Assembly: GCF_907164915.1 (NCBI RefSeq)
Contig: NC_061865.1
Location: 57,184,587 to 57,248,586 of the forward strand
Source: Impatiens glandulifera
Lineage: Eukaryota > Streptophyta > Magnoliopsida > Ericales > Balsaminaceae
Reading direction: 5' to 3'
Length of the DNA: 64,000 bases
Shown: positions 37,189-49,820 of the stretch, one piece after another
Layout of the letters: every line of letters begins with the position of its first letter
Position numbering within the stretch: the first letter of the stretch is position 1
Notes under the pieces: generated by a model
Seen by the model: the letters and a program-made list of their open reading frames with translations, nothing else
Told to the model about the DNA's origin: nothing
Databases searched by the model: none
Position numbers and translations under genes: made by a program

Positions 37189-37418
37189 GAGAAATCAGCT
37201 GATACTTGTTGGAGAGAGATTGAAGAATTCAGCCGATGAAGAAGAGGAATGAGGGTTTCGTTTTTTATTTATTTTATTTTATTTTATAATTTACGTACGG
37301 TGGAGGGGTAAAACTGTAATTTCCTATTCTGGAATGAAATCTAGAACCCTAATTCGGCGACTCATAGTTTAACTTTCTTCGTCTTCTCCGTTTTCTCCGA
37401 TTTTTTCTCCGATCGAAG
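37189..37418. promoter_or_regulatory. Divergent (bidirectional) promoter, 230 bp
   Basis: The RanBP2-finger gene and the ALKBH1 gene start back to back with only 230 bp between their ATGs. That space must hold both leaders and promoters. It has an A/T tract (37,260-37,295) and CT-rich sequence near 37,380-37,410, but no obvious TATA box facing either way. Confidence 0.6.
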
Positions 37419-39230
37419 ATGTACGGCGCCGATGATCTCGCCGGCGATTCAGAGCGAACTGCTTTCAGAAAATCAGAGAAGAAATACAAGTTATATTACG
37501 ATAATAGTTCAAAATCATCGAAAAAGTACTCACCGAACGATTTAACTTCATGAATTAAGGTATGTATATGCTTTGTTGATGTAATCAAATGATCAAACGT
37601 CATTTGTGTTCTTCTACAGGAAGAAACAACCGAAAGCTGTTGATTTATCAGATGTTCTTGATTTCCACTCCATTTTGGATTCGTACAAGGCAAATGGTGA
37701 ACTTCCTTCAGGAGTTTCAGTTCTTCAATGTGATTTTGATCGGTCTGTTTTCTGTTTAGATGATCATCCTGGTAAGGATTACAGTAATTGTTCAAGTTCA
37801 AGTTACCGCAATGAATCTGCGATTAATATGATTATTATGTAGGGTTTTATTTCATACCTAGGGCAATTGGAGTGGATGAGCAAACTCATTGGATAAAGGA
37901 GAGTTTGATCAATTTTCCTCAACCGCCTAATAGAACTAACCATAATGCAATTTACGGAACTATAAGCAATATCTTCGATGCAGCTCGAAAAGGGAACGTT
38001 TTAGTTGATTGTTCTTCGACTTCTCCTAATCCTCCTAGATGGATATTTTCGGATGAACAAGGAGATAATACAAGTAAATCAATCTCTGCTTCTGTTTTAT
38101 TGCGGAAGTTAAGATGGAGTACTCTTGGTCTGCAATTTGACTGGTCTAGGGTTAGGATTCTTTTCATTCTTCTATTTGATAGTTAAACATAATTGACTTT
38201 TGACTGTTTTCATCTCAATTTTGTAGAGGAATTACAATACGCTTTTACCACATAACAGGATTCCGGATGAACTTTGTCAAGTGGCTAAGAGAATGGCTGA
38301 TGTTGCGTTGCCTGATGGAGAAGGATTTCAACCTGAAGCCGCTATTGTTAATTACTTTGGACCAGGTTAACTATACCGTTTATATTTTCCTTGTTGAAGA
38401 ATGGTTTTCAAAATGGTTTATTTATTGCAGGTGATACACTTGGTGGGCATCGTGATGATATGGAAGTAGACTGGAGTAGACCTATTGTTAGCATGAGGTA
38501 TGAAATCATTTGAAAACTTTCTTGGGTGTTATTGATAAACCTGAAATTAAGTGTTTTAATGTTAAAAATTTGAACAACCCGTAAGTGGCAATAGTATTTT
38601 CTAAGATACCCAAATGTCTTAGATTCGATTCTCTTTAAGAACACGTTAAATTGAAGTGGGGTAATGATTTGTTGGGTTAAAGTTGTCTTTTGTTAACTTA
38701 AATTGAACTGACAAAATGAATTGTTTTCTACAAAGCTTGGGCTGCAAAGCCATATTTCTTCTTGGTGGAAAGTCAAGAGAGGATGAGCCAATGGCAATGT
38801 TCATGAGAAGTGGTGATATCATGTTAATGGCTGGAGAAGCAAGAGAATGTTTCCATGGTTAGTTTTCGGGTTTTTTCGAGAATTATTTGTCTTGAATAAC
38901 ATAAAGGCTAAAGTATATATATAACCCTTACAATCCTATCATCTTCCATAAAAATCAAAGAAAAATCATCAACCTAGAAATGTCCAATACAATCCAAAGT
39001 TCCATGGATGGACCGATGATGATTATGAGATATGAGATTATATAAAGCTGAGTAAACTTCATTTTGCTTGTTTACTTCTTACTTGGGCAGGTGTCCCAAG
39101 AATATTCACGGATGAAGAAAATGCCGAGATAGATTGTCTTGAGTCGCAGTTTTCGCATGAAGACGATAACTGCTTCTTGGAATATATAAGAACTTCGAGG
39201 ATCAATATCAACATCAGACAAGTTTTCTAA
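37419..39230 (+). CDS. AlkB-type 2-oxoglutarate/Fe(II)-dependent dioxygenase, ALKBH1-like
   Basis: An oxidative nucleic-acid demethylase; ALKBH1 relatives act on methylated bases in DNA and tRNA. Exons: 37419-37525, 37620-37771, 37843-38150, 38227-38365, 38431-38497, 38736-38857, 39091-39230. Phases agree and give 344 residues, the usual length for plant ALKBH1. The iron ligands H242-x-D244 (LGGHRDD) and H298 (CFHG) are present, with the 2-oxoglutarate arginines R335 and R341 (RININIRQVF). Other family motifs are FPQPPNRTNHNAIYG, LRKLRWSTLGLQFDW and LMAGEARECFHG. Exon 1 uses donor AA/GTACTC at 37526, which alone keeps the frame. A stronger-looking GTATGT at 37560 lies after an in-frame stop. 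It converges on the GT47 gene. It would act in nucleus or organelles; no targeting signal is obvious. Confidence 0.92.
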
Positions 39231-39698
39231 AGGAAATGAGGGTTTTTTTTGGTGATTTTCCCTTATTTATTTTCAATGAGTGTTTCTTTTGGCAGCTTAG
39301 ACAAGAGAATGTGAAGTTACAGGTTTTTGTGAGGAAAGAATAGAAAAATATATCTATGATTTGTATTGTATTTTGTTACATTTTTTAACTATAAGGTTTA
39401 TTTTCACCGATTAAGAAGTCTATTCAAGTTCGATTCTCATTAAAAACGCCTTAAAACATATAAAATCATCAAAATATTGTATTAGAGACAAACACGAGTA
39501 ATGTCTACAAAATCAACTAGAATGAATCAATGTACAGATTTTTGTAGTGAAAAAACTGGTGGATATACTATGTGCTAACTAGGTATTAGCTTTTCGAAGT
39601 TCCTGTAAATCTCCGGTTCCCAAATGAAAGACTTTCTCCGATTAGGGTTTCAACCCGTTAATTATTCGTGCATTAGTATGTAATGTATACAGTTTATA
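39231..39698. other. Shared 3' region of two convergent genes
   Basis: 468 bp separate the stop codons of the ALKBH1-like and GT47 genes. It contains a sequence (TCAAGTTCGATTCTCATTAA, near 39,424) resembling a SINE B-box region. No gene is present. Confidence 0.5.
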
Positions 39699-41303
39699 TC
39701 ACCTTCTCCCCCACCAATCTGGGATTTTCAGCCTCCGGTTTCTATGTACAGCCAGTTTCATCGCATTTAACTTGTGTTTGACCTGTCTCCATATCATATT
39801 AACCGCATCTCCTTCTTTAGGAGGATACTGGTATTCAAAGTGATGGGAGATTTTCACGAGCTGCTTCCACATTTCTAACCACTTCTCTTTAGGTAATTGT
39901 CGAAGCTGGTTTACCATATAACCCGGGATTAAAGCTTCCTTAACCGAGAAGAAGATTGAAAATTTTGTATAGTCCAGTTCATCCTCAAACGGGAGTTCAA
40001 TTTGGTCGCTCACTATCACAGGCACACAATGGCTCGCGATAGCATCAAACAGTCGGTTGGAAGATGGTGTGTCTCCTGCCGGAGTTAAACAGAACTTTGA
40101 CAATCGCATTCCCTCCGAGGACTGGAACCAAACCAAAACGAGTTATTCATAGACCTTTATGATTTCTGTCAAAAGGGAGAAAGAAATCGTACCACTTTTA
40201 TGCTTTCATCGTTTGCATAGCTGTTTTCGTAATGGACATCTTCATATCCAACTAATATCTTCTTCAGTTTAGCTCGAACAATCCCTTCCTACAAACATAA
40301 ACAAATCACCCAGAATAAACAATGTTACAGAAAACATACAACAAAAAACATAAAACTATTCTAAACATACATCTTTCCTCGCTGTTCTTCCTCGGAAGAA
40401 GAGTAGGGTAGTTCGAGTCTCGTAAGGATTAGGAGAGAAATCATCTGTAAACGAGTCCACCACATGTACATAAGGTGCCACTACATCTTTAGTCAAATTG
40501 GACACGATCCTTGAATAGCGACCAAAATCAGCTACTATGAGAATCGAAGAATTGATTTGATCTCTAAGGAATCTAAATGCATTTGGATGATGCATTGGAA
40601 TTACATGATCTCGACCCTGATTAGTCTGCCAGTAACTAGATTGCCTTAGAAATTTCATAACATCAACCTGAAATCGCATAAAACTAGCATATAAACAAAC
40701 AACAATTGCTAGTTAATTGTTCATTAGTATGAACAAAGCTATCATAACTGAAGAATCTAATCAATTCTAATCCAAATCCAATGAACTATGAAATTGAATT
40801 GTTATTACCTGTAATTGACGATCAAATTCCGTAGCTGGATCCGTCATATTATGTCCATGAGTATTGAAACTCAATGAAGAGAAGAAAGGAACGAAGAAAA
40901 CATCTGCGATTACCGGATCCAAAACCCTAACCGCCTCCCGATTCTCATCATTTCCACTCCATTCGTAAAGTAGCGACGCCATCATCCAATACTCAACACT
41001 ATGCTGCTTCTTAAGCCCCGAATTCCTCGGCCACGGCGGTAAATTCCTTGCGTTGACAGTTCCTTCTTCAGATCTCCGACGATTCATCATTCCGACGTGA
41101 AATCTCCGAGGGAGTTCATACATGTAAACCTTGAGAGGAACTTGAGAGTAACAAGGAGCAGATGAGAAGTTAACCTGCTGCGACTGCTGTAAAAGGGGGA
41201 AGAAGTAGGATCTCGGATCAACTGTTCCTGTAAAAGCGGTGTAGGTAATGAGAAGTACAACGATGAATAGCATCGAAATCGCTCCTTTCCAAATCGTTTT
41301 CAT
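39699..41303 (-). CDS. Exostosin-family glycosyltransferase (GT47)
   Basis: Probably a Golgi type II membrane glycosyltransferase of cell-wall polysaccharide synthesis. Exons on the minus strand: 40809-41303, 40371-40667, 40193-40288, 39699-40121. Every intron is phase 0, giving 436 residues. A single N-terminal membrane anchor (about residues 8-27) follows a short basic tail. The exostosin domain begins at [17 protein letters not shown]. It continues through [35 protein letters not shown] and [11 protein letters not shown]. It ends with the GT47 signature [19 protein letters not shown] and [10 protein letters not shown]. The closest Arabidopsis protein I recall is the At1g67410 type, related to but distinct from the arabinosyltransferase ARAD1. 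Donor sugar and acceptor are unknown. Start: first ATG of a frame with a clear anchor. Confidence 0.9.
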
Positions 41304-41479
41304 CGCGAAATGACTTTACTGGAATCGCCTACGTATGAACTGGAACAACGACAGTGGAGGCCATTGATTCTCTGGCTTGTAGCTCATGGAAATGGAGGTG
41401 AATGTGATTAGAGAAACGGAATGAACATCGAATCGAAGATGAAGAATGAAGATTGAAGATGAAGAAATTGCATTTACAG

Positions 41480-42770
41480 ATCCATAAATGTCACTTCTTT
41501 ACAAGCTCTGTAAATCTCTTTCTCGATCTTTCTTCTTCTATAATATCATTTCCATTATTTATTCAAGCTATGAAATTTCAAATAAACCAAACTAAATTAT
41601 ATTATACAGTGTATTAACTATTAAAACAATTGTTCTTAAATCTGTTTCTTAAAGAAATTATAAATATAGGTTTTTGTTATTAATGTTACTTTACTTTTTA
41701 TTATTATTATTATTATTAAAAGATATTGACATTTGACACCTATTAAATAAATTATTTGGCCCTGTTTGGTTTGCTGGGACCTGGGTTTGTATGATTTTTA
41801 TTTAAAAATTATTTAAAAATTATATTTTTCATAATATTTTGTTGGATATATAAATTTAAATAAAATAATGTTATGAAATATATTTTTAATTATATATATA
41901 TTAAAAAGTTAATAACATTAATTCGTTTAATTTCATTTATATCATTTATATATATATATATATACTTCAATAAAAAACCATAAATTCACACAAAAAAAAC
42001 TTAAAACAAAATCTTTACAGACATTAAAATGAAAATAAAATGGTAATAAATTTATTAAGTCAAATGGTTAGAGGGGAGATAATTGGGATTTCGGAAATGT
42101 TTAAATTTTATAATTAAAAGATTTTTATCGTTAAAATTTTACAAAACGAGGTTTTATTTAACGATTTCAAATGTTTTAAACTTATTATCCACGTGATGTT
42201 TATAAATAAATAAATGATCATTGTCACTGATTAGCTATCATTTTAGTGAATTAAGAGTTTTATTTTTTATTCTTTAAAATTCGATGATCAAAATTCTCGA
42301 TGTAATTCGGTAATTGAATTAGTGACATTGATGTTAAAATTATTTATTATTTATAATTTCACGTAGATAATTAACCAGTTAACGTCGTTTGAAATCGTTA
42401 AACAAAACTTTGTTTTTTATAACTTTATTCTCAAATTGTGAGGTTTGAAAAAAAAAACATATAATAATAAATTTAAATTTAGCCAAATGCCTTATCTAAT
42501 GCATTAAAGTGAGAGATCCTTAAAATTAATAAAAGTTACTAATTTAGTAAATTTAAAAACCTTAAAACAACCTTCATACATATAATGACCTAAAAAAATG
42601 CACATGCTCTTGTAACGTGCTTCATTTGTTAAAGAGAGTGATGCAATACAAAAAACATTAATTTGTTAATTAATTATATATTTTTTACAATCAACTACTT
42701 TAGTTAAGGATTTTTTTTTTAATAATTATATAGATGTATTTGTGTGTTAATTATAATGAACAAAATATTA
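41480..42770. other. AT-rich spacer
   Basis: No gene was seen. ATT/TTA triplet runs (41,700-41,716) and A/T tracts occur. The sequence leads into the left border of the 7-kb duplication. Confidence 0.5.
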
Positions 42771-42823
42771 TCTACATGTCATTTAATGGAATAGCATGGT
42801 GAACTCTGTTGGTGGGATCAATT

Positions 42824-42935
<112 letters not shown>

Positions 42936-43455
42936 ATTTAATAAAAAAAAATATTATGAATTTTCTAATAATTAAATGGTACATTGTTTTCTAAAATTCA
43001 ATTATTGAAACAAAAAATTTCTATTAAATTAAAAATTATAATACCAACCTAAAATGTTTTATAAATTATCTCATTTTTAAGCCTAATAAATATTTTATTT
43101 ATTATAACAAACTATAATTTATATATATATTTAAGTTATAATACAGGACAGAGATGTGAGATACATGTTTAAAAAATAAAATCAATCAATTCGGGTTAAA
43201 AGTCCACACCGAGTTAAAATAATATAAAGACTACATTAAGTTTGAGTAAATATAATAACTTTGTGTAAATAAAATAAAAAAAAAAAAAAAAAAAGCCGAT
43301 ACCCCCCGCTTCTTTACTATCTATAACCAACCCAAACAACTCTAAGAGAGAAGGTTCTCTTATTTTTATTTATTTTTTCATTTATATTGAATATTATTTT
43401 TAACTATGTTGTTTATTTGTTTATCTGAATATAAACAAAATTACAACCTCATAAC

Positions 43456-44632
43456 AATATTCGAGAAATGACAATACCCCAATTCCCGACTTAGTTTTTA
43501 AATATAAACCATCTCTGCCCCAATCGGGGACGTGGTTTCCCCGTGGTGCACCGAAACCGAATAACATTTTAAATTTAAAATATAAATAATAAAATAAAAT
43601 AATTCATATATTTAAAGTTATAAATTACCAAAATATTAAATACCAAACAAAACAACATTCAATAATAATAATTTTAAAATATTAAATACCAAAACAAATA
43701 AACTTCTAATAAAATAATAATAATAATGTTACAAAATGTTTCAAAATATAACCTACTCTAATATCTATTATCTAATAGAATATATCTGCATTCTTAATCT
43801 TCAAATAAATTCTTACCCTTAAAATGATTAAGATAACAATTTGTATTAATAAAAAATATATATTAATAAATAAAATGAAGTATTATTATATATTTAATTA
43901 TACATATTTAATAAAGAAATCTAACTTTCTTTCTCAAATTTTCATCATTTCAACATTTTACTATTATACGAAGTAAAAAAAAATATAACAAAGATGAAAG
44001 ATAGAAAAAACTCTACCTGAAGAGAAAAGATGTAATGACATATTGTTTATAATAATTAATAAGAAAATAGTAAAATAATATACAAAATAATATTAACAAA
44101 AAGTTAAATTAACATTCAACCTGAAAATATTCTCAAAACTCAAGAGAGAATTATGTATGTAGAAAAAAGAAGATGTAACTAAAATTATAATAAATTTTAG
44201 AGAGTCAAATATGTAATGATAAAGATAAAAAAAAAAAAGTAAAAAATAAGAGATAATTAAAAAAAAAATTTGAAAAAGGTCAACTAAATAATTTAGAAAT
44301 TGCGTGAGAAGGTAAAGAAAATAAAGAGTTTTTTAATAAAAGAGAAAATTAATCATTGCATTAAATAATGATTGCATTAAAAAATTCATTATATTTTATC
44401 GGTTCGGTTCGGTTCGGTTCGGTTCGGTTCGGTTCGGTTCGGTTCGGTTCGGTTCGGTTCAGTTCGGGGATCGGTTCAATGCATGTAAATACCATCCCCG
44501 TCCCGAACCCCAGTCAACATATTTCGGGTTTTTCCTAATCTGCCCCGATCCCCAGTCAAAGCGGGGGGAAAACTATACCAATCGGTTCGGTTCGACTCGG
44601 TTTTAACGGGGCTGTTTCAAATTATCATCCCT
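43456..44632. mobile_element. 1.18-kb insertion present only in duplication copy A
   Basis: Copy B lacks this stretch between its counterparts of ACAACCTCA and AGTCTTGAAAATAAA. ATAACAA occurs at both borders (near 43,452 and 44,632), a possible target duplication. The ends carry GAAATGACAATACCCC and, read inward from the right, GGGATGATAATTTGAAAC, so they may be inverted repeats. The interior is CCGAACCGG-rich with a GGTTC microsatellite. No protein is encoded. The class is not determined. Confidence 0.6.
44401..44460. repeat. (GGTTC)12 microsatellite
   Basis: Twelve perfect consecutive GGTTC units, with further imperfect CGGTTC units around 44,470 and 44,582. It lies inside the copy-A-specific insertion. 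Confidence 0.95.
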
Positions 44633-44831
44633 AATAACAAGTCTTGAAAATAAAATATGAATTAAAATTTAAGATATATTTATATTATTATAAAGGTCGA
44701 GATGTTCTTATTACATAATCAGATGAAAGAGAAAAATGTTGTGAATTCAAGCATTATAATCAACGACATTAACGACCATGTAAATGATATTGTAGAGATC
44801 TAATAAATTTCGGACTTTGATTATCAACCTC

Positions 44832-45050
44832 TTATTTATGCTCGCAAACACAATCACCAACAAACGTGCAATATGATCGGGTGATGACCGTCCAATAAAA
44901 CTATTTCACACATTTCTCGTGACATTCATCGCGATTGCATCTAATCCTTCTTGGAGGATTGGTAGCTTTAAATTTTGGTTCAACCATCAACAATAATGTT
45001 GCTACCACCAACACAATTAGAGTCATTGACATCATTTCTCTTTTACCCAT
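44832..45050 (-). pseudogene. Nonsense copy of the defensin-like peptide gene
   Basis: This is the 219-bp counterpart of the intact gene at 50,646-50,864, collinear with no insertion or deletion inside the frame. It keeps the same MGKREMMS start, signal peptide, first three cysteines and final stop position. Codon 50 is TAG (44901-44903) where the other copy has GAG. The product would end after the third of six cysteines and cannot form the disulfide-stabilised fold. The plus-strand frame over this locus (44935-45117) is a shadow. Confidence 0.85.
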
Positions 45051-45129
45051 TTTATTGCTTTCACTTGACCAATGTCTAATGGGTTTATTTTTTTTTATGT
45101 ATCAACTATTAACTTAAAAGAGTTATATT

Positions 45130-45871
45130 TATGCACTTCAAGAAGAGGCAGAATAATATGGATATTAATATAGAAAGATAAAGATACAGTGAGTGATTAT
45201 GATAATATATTTTTATTAATTAATAAATTATGTATTTTTAAATATAATTATAATTTATTTATTTGTCTTAAATATTATTTATTTTTAATTAAAATCTTTA
45301 ATAAAAATAATTTGAAGACTACTCTTTTAATATTATAATAATCTTTAATTCTCAAAAGATATAAAATTAGAAGTTTTATGTGTGTTTTTTTATTATCTAA
45401 TTTATTAATTTAAATTTAATTATGATCAGAGATGATTAATTCTATAAAAAAAGATAGAGTGGTCAATATTTTTTTACAAACTTGATTATGCTATTAAGGA
45501 ATTACATTTTTTTATTTATTTTTGTTAAACATTATTTATTTATTGATGTCTTTAATATAAATATTTGAAGAGTACAACTTTAAAAATCTCTTTTGATTTT
45601 ACTTTTAATATTTTAATAATCTATAATATTCTTTTTATTTTTCTAAATTTTATATTAGATTATTTGTTTATTTAATTAAAAATCAATGTTAGAGAAAATA
45701 TTAATCATAAATTTATAGATTTACTATATGCTCCTTCCAAAATTATCATCACTCTATTCTAAATATTTTATATTTTCCTAAATTATCAATTTCTCTCTTC
45801 CATAATTATAAATAATTTATATTTTTCTAATTATATTTAAAAATACAATACTATATATGTATTATATATTC

Positions 45872-45918
<47 letters not shown>

Positions 45919-47406
45919 ATTTTCTATATCTCCTAATTAATTTATTTATCTCTTATTATATATAATATATATATATATATATATATTCTTTTCAATTATT
46001 AATTTTATATAAAAATAACGCTTAAATAAAATTGCTTAAATAAAATTGTAAAGGTTTACCACATACGCTCTCCAAAATCATCATATATTTCTCAAATATT
46101 TTATCTTTTATAAATTATTATTTTTTTTCCTATAATTATAACTAATTTCTATTTTCTTAATTATATTTAAAAATTCAATCATATAGTATATTTAATTTTC
46201 TATATCTCAATGGTGAATAAATGGAATTACATTATTTTTTTCATTTCATAGTTATTATGTGTTTTCACATCCTAAAAATTGACAAATTCATTTTTTTTAA
46301 AACACTTATAAAATTCATTACTTTTTTTCTAAGTGGAGTGTCACTGAAACCATCTTAGATGTTAATCCAATTACTTTACCAGTAATGTAAGGTGTAAGCA
46401 CCCAAACATTCCCCTTAACCAGATCTAAAAAAGTTGTACACTACAAGTTCTTCATAATCATCTTATTTCTCTCTTAAATATTTTTTTTTAAATCATCATT
46501 TTCTCTTATTATAATTATAACTAATTTTTATTTTTCTAATTATATTTAAAAATACAATAATATATATATATATATATATTATATTTTACCATATATATAT
46601 GGTTGAAAAATGTAAAAGTGGGAGGAAAAAAAAAATAGAGAAATTATTTGTTTTTTTTAGCGAATAAGATTATCCAAGTCATTCCCTCACCTAATCATTT
46701 CTCATAAATATATTTTATTTCATTATTAATTTTTAATATATTTGAGTTTCTGTTTCCATAATTCACTCTCATCATTTTTTCTCTTTAATTTTCTCTCTCT
46801 ATAATATAAATATATATATATATATATATTTCTACTAATAATATAAAAAAATATTTTTGTATAAATAATATTTATATATATAATATTACATATTTATTTT
46901 TATATATATATATAAATAACACTATAATATATATATATATATATATATAAACAATTCTTATAAATACATTTACCTTATACCCTTATACATTAAATAATAA
47001 CTTATTTCTCATCTGCTCTTTTAGCATAGTTGACACCAATAGATAGATATTTTCACATAAAGTCAAGTAGAGACAAATTTTGTTAAATGTGTTTGTTCGT
47101 TGTCTCCTTTTTTATTTCCAAATAACTAATTTCTCTCTCTCTTTTTTTTTTTTTCTTTCTTATCATTTATTAATAATTAAATTTTTTATCTTTTCTAATT
47201 AATTATTTATATATTTTTAATTTTATATATTTTTTAATATTTTTTTCTTCACTAATTATATAAAATATATTGTATCATCATTTAATTTATTTTTATATTT
47301 ATATATATATAATATTACATATTTATTAATTTTTATGTATAAATATAATAAGACTAATAATAATTTATTTCTCTTTTCTAGTTATTTTATTTTTATTTTT
47401 TCTTTC

Positions 47407-47450
<44 letters not shown>

Positions 47451-47735
47451 TTAACTTTTTATACTTCTTAATTCATTTATTTCTCTCTCATTTCTATATA
47501 TTATATATATTCTCTTTCATTATTAATTTATTTATTATATTATATTTTATCTTATATTATATATATATAATAATCATATAAAATATATATTGATTTATCA
47601 ATAATTTATATATATAAATTTATATATAATATATAACACTAATATATACATATAAAAAAAAATAGTTCTTATAAATGTATATATCAAGTAGCTGGGCATA
47701 TCTGTTGTGCTAGGCCATGTATGTCCTTTCTTAAA
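45130..47735. other. TA-rich non-coding part of copy A
   Basis: Extremely AT-rich sequence with many TA microsatellites (for example 45,880-45,914, 47,411-47,445). Diverged internal repeats contain TTTCTAATTATATTTAAAAA. Fragments of the GGAATGACGTGGCA MITE lie near 46,600-46,700. No gene was seen. Confidence 0.6.
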
Positions 47736-47739
47736 AACA

Positions 47740-48855
47740 GTTTATATGATTGGGTATAAACGACCAACCCATAGCGGAGAGGGCTTACGCACCCAAACTC
47801 ATTATTTGACGGGTCGACTGCGAGCCGACCCACCATCTTGGCGGACTGAAAATCTCCAACCCAAGGTGGGTTACGGGTTAGGCGGGTCAGTCTGCGGATT
47901 GTCTCACTACAAATAAAAATTATTAATATTTCTAAAAAACAAGTGTTCAAAAACATGATCAAATAGTCATAATACACACTAAAAAAGAGTTTTGTCTATG
48001 GTTACATATTAATTGACTAAATAGTTCAACAAATTAACTCAAATTTAAAAAATTCATAAAATAGAAGTTTCAGTTTATATTATTTTTAATGTTCACCCCA
48101 CATTTATATTGTTTTTTTTACATCCATTACATTCATCTTTTTTCTATATTATCAATACCCTTCATTTTTTTAAAATACATCCAAATATCATAATATTTCT
48201 TAGACTTTTTAGACAACCCTTCATCATGCTTAGCACTTTCAAATTCATCAACATCTAAATTAATATCTTAATTTTGAGAAGAATCCATTTCAAAAATGAA
48301 TCTGTTATTTAACTGAATATTAAGTTTCAAACTTTCAGTGTGAAGATTTTAGAATTGGAACCAAGTTTGAATCCACGAACCCTTGAAGACGAGAACAAAG
48401 AAAAGAAAGGTGGAACTAATAACTTGTCAGCGTCCAATGAGCGAAATATTGAGTATTGACTACTGCAGTCTGGAACCAAGTTTGAATCAACGAACTCTTG
48501 AGGTGAGAACGAAGAGAAGAAAGACAGAACAAATAAGTAGCTGGCGACGGAGGTAAAAAGTATTGAGTATTGACTGTTGTAGTGCTATTTATGAGAGAGA
48601 GAAAAACTATAGTTATTCGGCATATGCCTATAAGGCGAGAAATCATATTAGATTTTATCCAACCCGCGGACAACTCAAGCCCGACCCGTCTAGGCCCACA
48701 GTCCGAGCGGGCTGGCCCGTGTATACCCACTTTCAAATGGGTTGCTAATATTTCAACCAAATCCATCTAAATTGTTTGGCGGGGCGGTCCAACCCAACAG
48801 GCCTAACCTAAATTGACGACTTTAATGGTGATATGTCATCCCCTCCCTCATTCCC
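47740..48855. mobile_element. 1.1-kb insertion in copy A, probable non-autonomous DNA transposon
   Basis: This GC-richer block is absent from copy B between GGCCATGTCCTT and the following spacer. Its ends are rich in GGGT/ACCC words (GGTATAAACGACCAACCCA at left, GGTTGGACCGCCCCGCC read inward from the right). It has an internal tandem repeat of about 115 bp x 2 (48,355-48,590) marked by GGAACCAAGTTTGAATC and AAGTATTGAGTATTGACT-type words. Short frames inside show no transposase. The hAT-like assignment is only a guess. Confidence 0.5.
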
Positions 48856-49064
48856 TGTTTGTAAAATGCTTTTATATGATACATCCGATCTGCCCCATCA
48901 TGTATTCTTTTGTAATTATTTTATCGATCATATATATATTTATTCTCATTAATCATATAAATTTTATATTTTTTAATCAATAAACTATATATATATATAT
49001 AATAATAATAATAACACTATATAATATATATAAACAAAGTTTTTATAAATACAGTTATCTTTTA

Positions 49065-49105
<41 letters not shown>

Positions 49106-49329
49106 TTATTTCATCAAAAAATTTATATAATTAAATTTTAATCATACATTTTTTTATCTAATCATATATATATATATTTCTTTTATATATATATATATAA
49201 TAATAATAATAATATTTTCTTTTATAAGTATGAATAATTTGTTTTTTAATATAAAGATAAATAATTAGTAATAAATATTAAATAAAAAATATATATAGAC
49301 ACCCAAATTTATAAAATTATTTTAAAATT

Positions 49330-49395
49330 TTCAAGTAGTCTAACGGTTAAAGTGTTCATATTTCATGATTAATACCAGAGTTCGAATTTAAAAAT
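49330..49395 (+). mobile_element. SINE-like head at the edge of the satellite (copy A)
   Basis: TAGTCTAACGGTTAAAGTG resembles a pol III A box, followed by CAGAGTTCGAATTT as B box. The same unit, more decayed, is at 55,122-55,180. Confidence 0.45.
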
Positions 49396-49399
49396 GAAT

Positions 49400-49820
49400 A
49401 TTATGATACGTGGGATTTGTAGTTGATTTGTTGGGATAAGAGTCCCGATAATAAATGAGATGTTGATTGACCACAGTGTAAAAGTATGGATTGTTGAGAG
49501 ATAAAAGGTGTGTGATTGATTGGTTGTATTTGTTGAAGTATGTGGTTTGTCGAGAGGATAAAGAGAAAGTGTGAGTCACAATATAAATGTTGCGGTAATA
49601 TAAAAGAGAATGATAAAAATGTGATATATGAATGAGATGTTTGATTAACCAAAGTGTTATGTATAAGGTCACGAGTTGATAATAAATGAGATATTGGGGG
49701 TTAAAATATTCGAATAAATTTTGATTGACCGGAGTGTGAAATTGTTTGAGCTCACGATATTAGAGGTTTGATTGAAATTGGTTATTACTTGTTGAAGGAT
49801 ATGAGACAGGTAAAAAAAAA
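49400..49820 (+). repeat. Satellite modules, copy A (short array)
   Basis: Modules with GATAATAAATGAGAT, GATTGACCGAAGTGTGAAA and GAGGTCACGA words match the longer array in copy B (55,170-56,830) and, inverted, the array at 22,780-24,745. The array is much shorter than in copy B, so the number of modules has changed since duplication. Confidence 0.75.

Noticed and set aside
44935..45117. Plus-strand ORF of 60 residues
   Set aside because: It is antisense to the duplicated defensin-like gene and not conserved as a frame; the signal peptide and cysteine pattern are on the minus strand.
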